Source: Thermoplasmata archaeon (GTDB lineage Archaea; Thermoplasmatota; Thermoplasmata; Lutacidiplasmatales; UBA184). From it: a stretch of 5,659 nt of DNA. Under the pieces are notes generated by a model. That model ran no database searches. It saw only the letters and a program-made list of their open reading frames with translations, and had not been told where the DNA came from. The DNA lies in the NCBI GenBank assembly GCA_030038885.1, contig JASHQY010000035.1, positions 1 through 5,659 on the forward strand, given 5' to 3'. The position numbers were made by a program, and so were the translations under genes. Positions 5,514 to 5,659 of the stretch are shown here, in pieces; within the stretch, counting starts at the first letter, position 1, and every line of letters begins with the position of its first letter.

Positions 5514-5659
5514 GTGCGGGCCGCGGCGCTCGTTCCGGTCCTGCTGCTCGCCGCGGGCGTCGGGCTCGTGGCGGTCGCGCTCGCCGAGGGCGGGGCGTCG
5601 CTCGCCCTCGTGCTGGTCGTGCCGGTGGTGGTCGGCCGGTCGCTCGAGTTCGCGCTCGG
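5514..5659 (+). CDS. Start of a small membrane protein, possibly the TIGR00304/DUF131 family (partial)
   Basis: 48 codons are visible from GTG at 5514 to the right edge. The start MRAAALVPVLLLAAGVGLVA continues through ALAEGGASLALVLVVPVVVG, that is, one hydrophobic helix (about 4-24), a short Glu-Gly-Gly loop, and a second hydrophobic segment (about 29-41). The short helix-loop-helix with a Pro-Val-Val-Val-Gly turn recalls the small archaeal TIGR00304/DUF131 membrane proteins, whose function is unknown; this is recognition from a fragment only. It lies 45 nt after the dph2 stop, in the same frame. A GAAACCCAGAAGG stretch at 5478-5490, about 29 nt upstream, could be a weak promoter element. 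There is no clear Shine-Dalgarno site, and the GTG start is chosen because it directly precedes the first membrane segment. Confidence 0.5.
   Translation, partial: MRAAALVPVLLLAAGVGLVAVALAEGGASLALVLVVPVVVGRSLEFAL

Overview
This window looks like a very GC-rich archaeal chromosome segment (most third codon positions are G or C). Four gene families point to Archaea: a PAC2-type proteasome assembly chaperone, an archaeal alpha-NAC, a single-gene archaeal-type Dph2, and a protein joining four CBS domains to an RaiA/HPF-like domain. Probable TATA-like boxes about 25-35 nt before the starts of several first genes also fit. The phylum is uncertain. A high-GC member of the Thermoplasmatota is my best guess, from gene content only.

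Layout. Positions 1-1249, minus strand: a UDP-sulfoquinovose synthase (SQD1/Agl3 family), cut by the left window edge. Positions 1250-1369: a 120-bp divergent promoter region. Plus strand from there: PAC2-family protein (1370-2146), overlapping a RimI/Ard1-like GNAT acetyltransferase by 17 nt (2130-2636); a 53-bp gap with a promoter-like box; the 4xCBS plus HPF-like protein (2690-3940), joined by an ATGA overlap to alpha-NAC (3937-4335); a 101-bp gap with a clear promoter-like box; Dph2 (4437-5468); and the start of a small membrane protein (5514 to the right edge). There is no gene-free stretch over 300 bases. I saw no RNA gene, mobile element, CRISPR array or origin.

How the genes fit together. 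The plus-strand genes concern protein birth, modification and turnover. The PAC2 protein ends in an HbYX-type tail that could dock on the 20S proteasome. The GNAT probably acetylates protein N-termini. The CBS/HPF-like protein is a candidate nucleotide-sensing ribosome-silencing factor, co-translated with NAC, which binds nascent chains at the ribosome exit. Dph2 starts diphthamide synthesis on elongation factor 2. The divergent sugar-nucleotide gene belongs to a different process, sulfosugar supply for surface glycans or glycolipids. The most interesting items are the CBS/HPF-like fusion coupled to NAC and the HbYX tail of the PAC2 protein.
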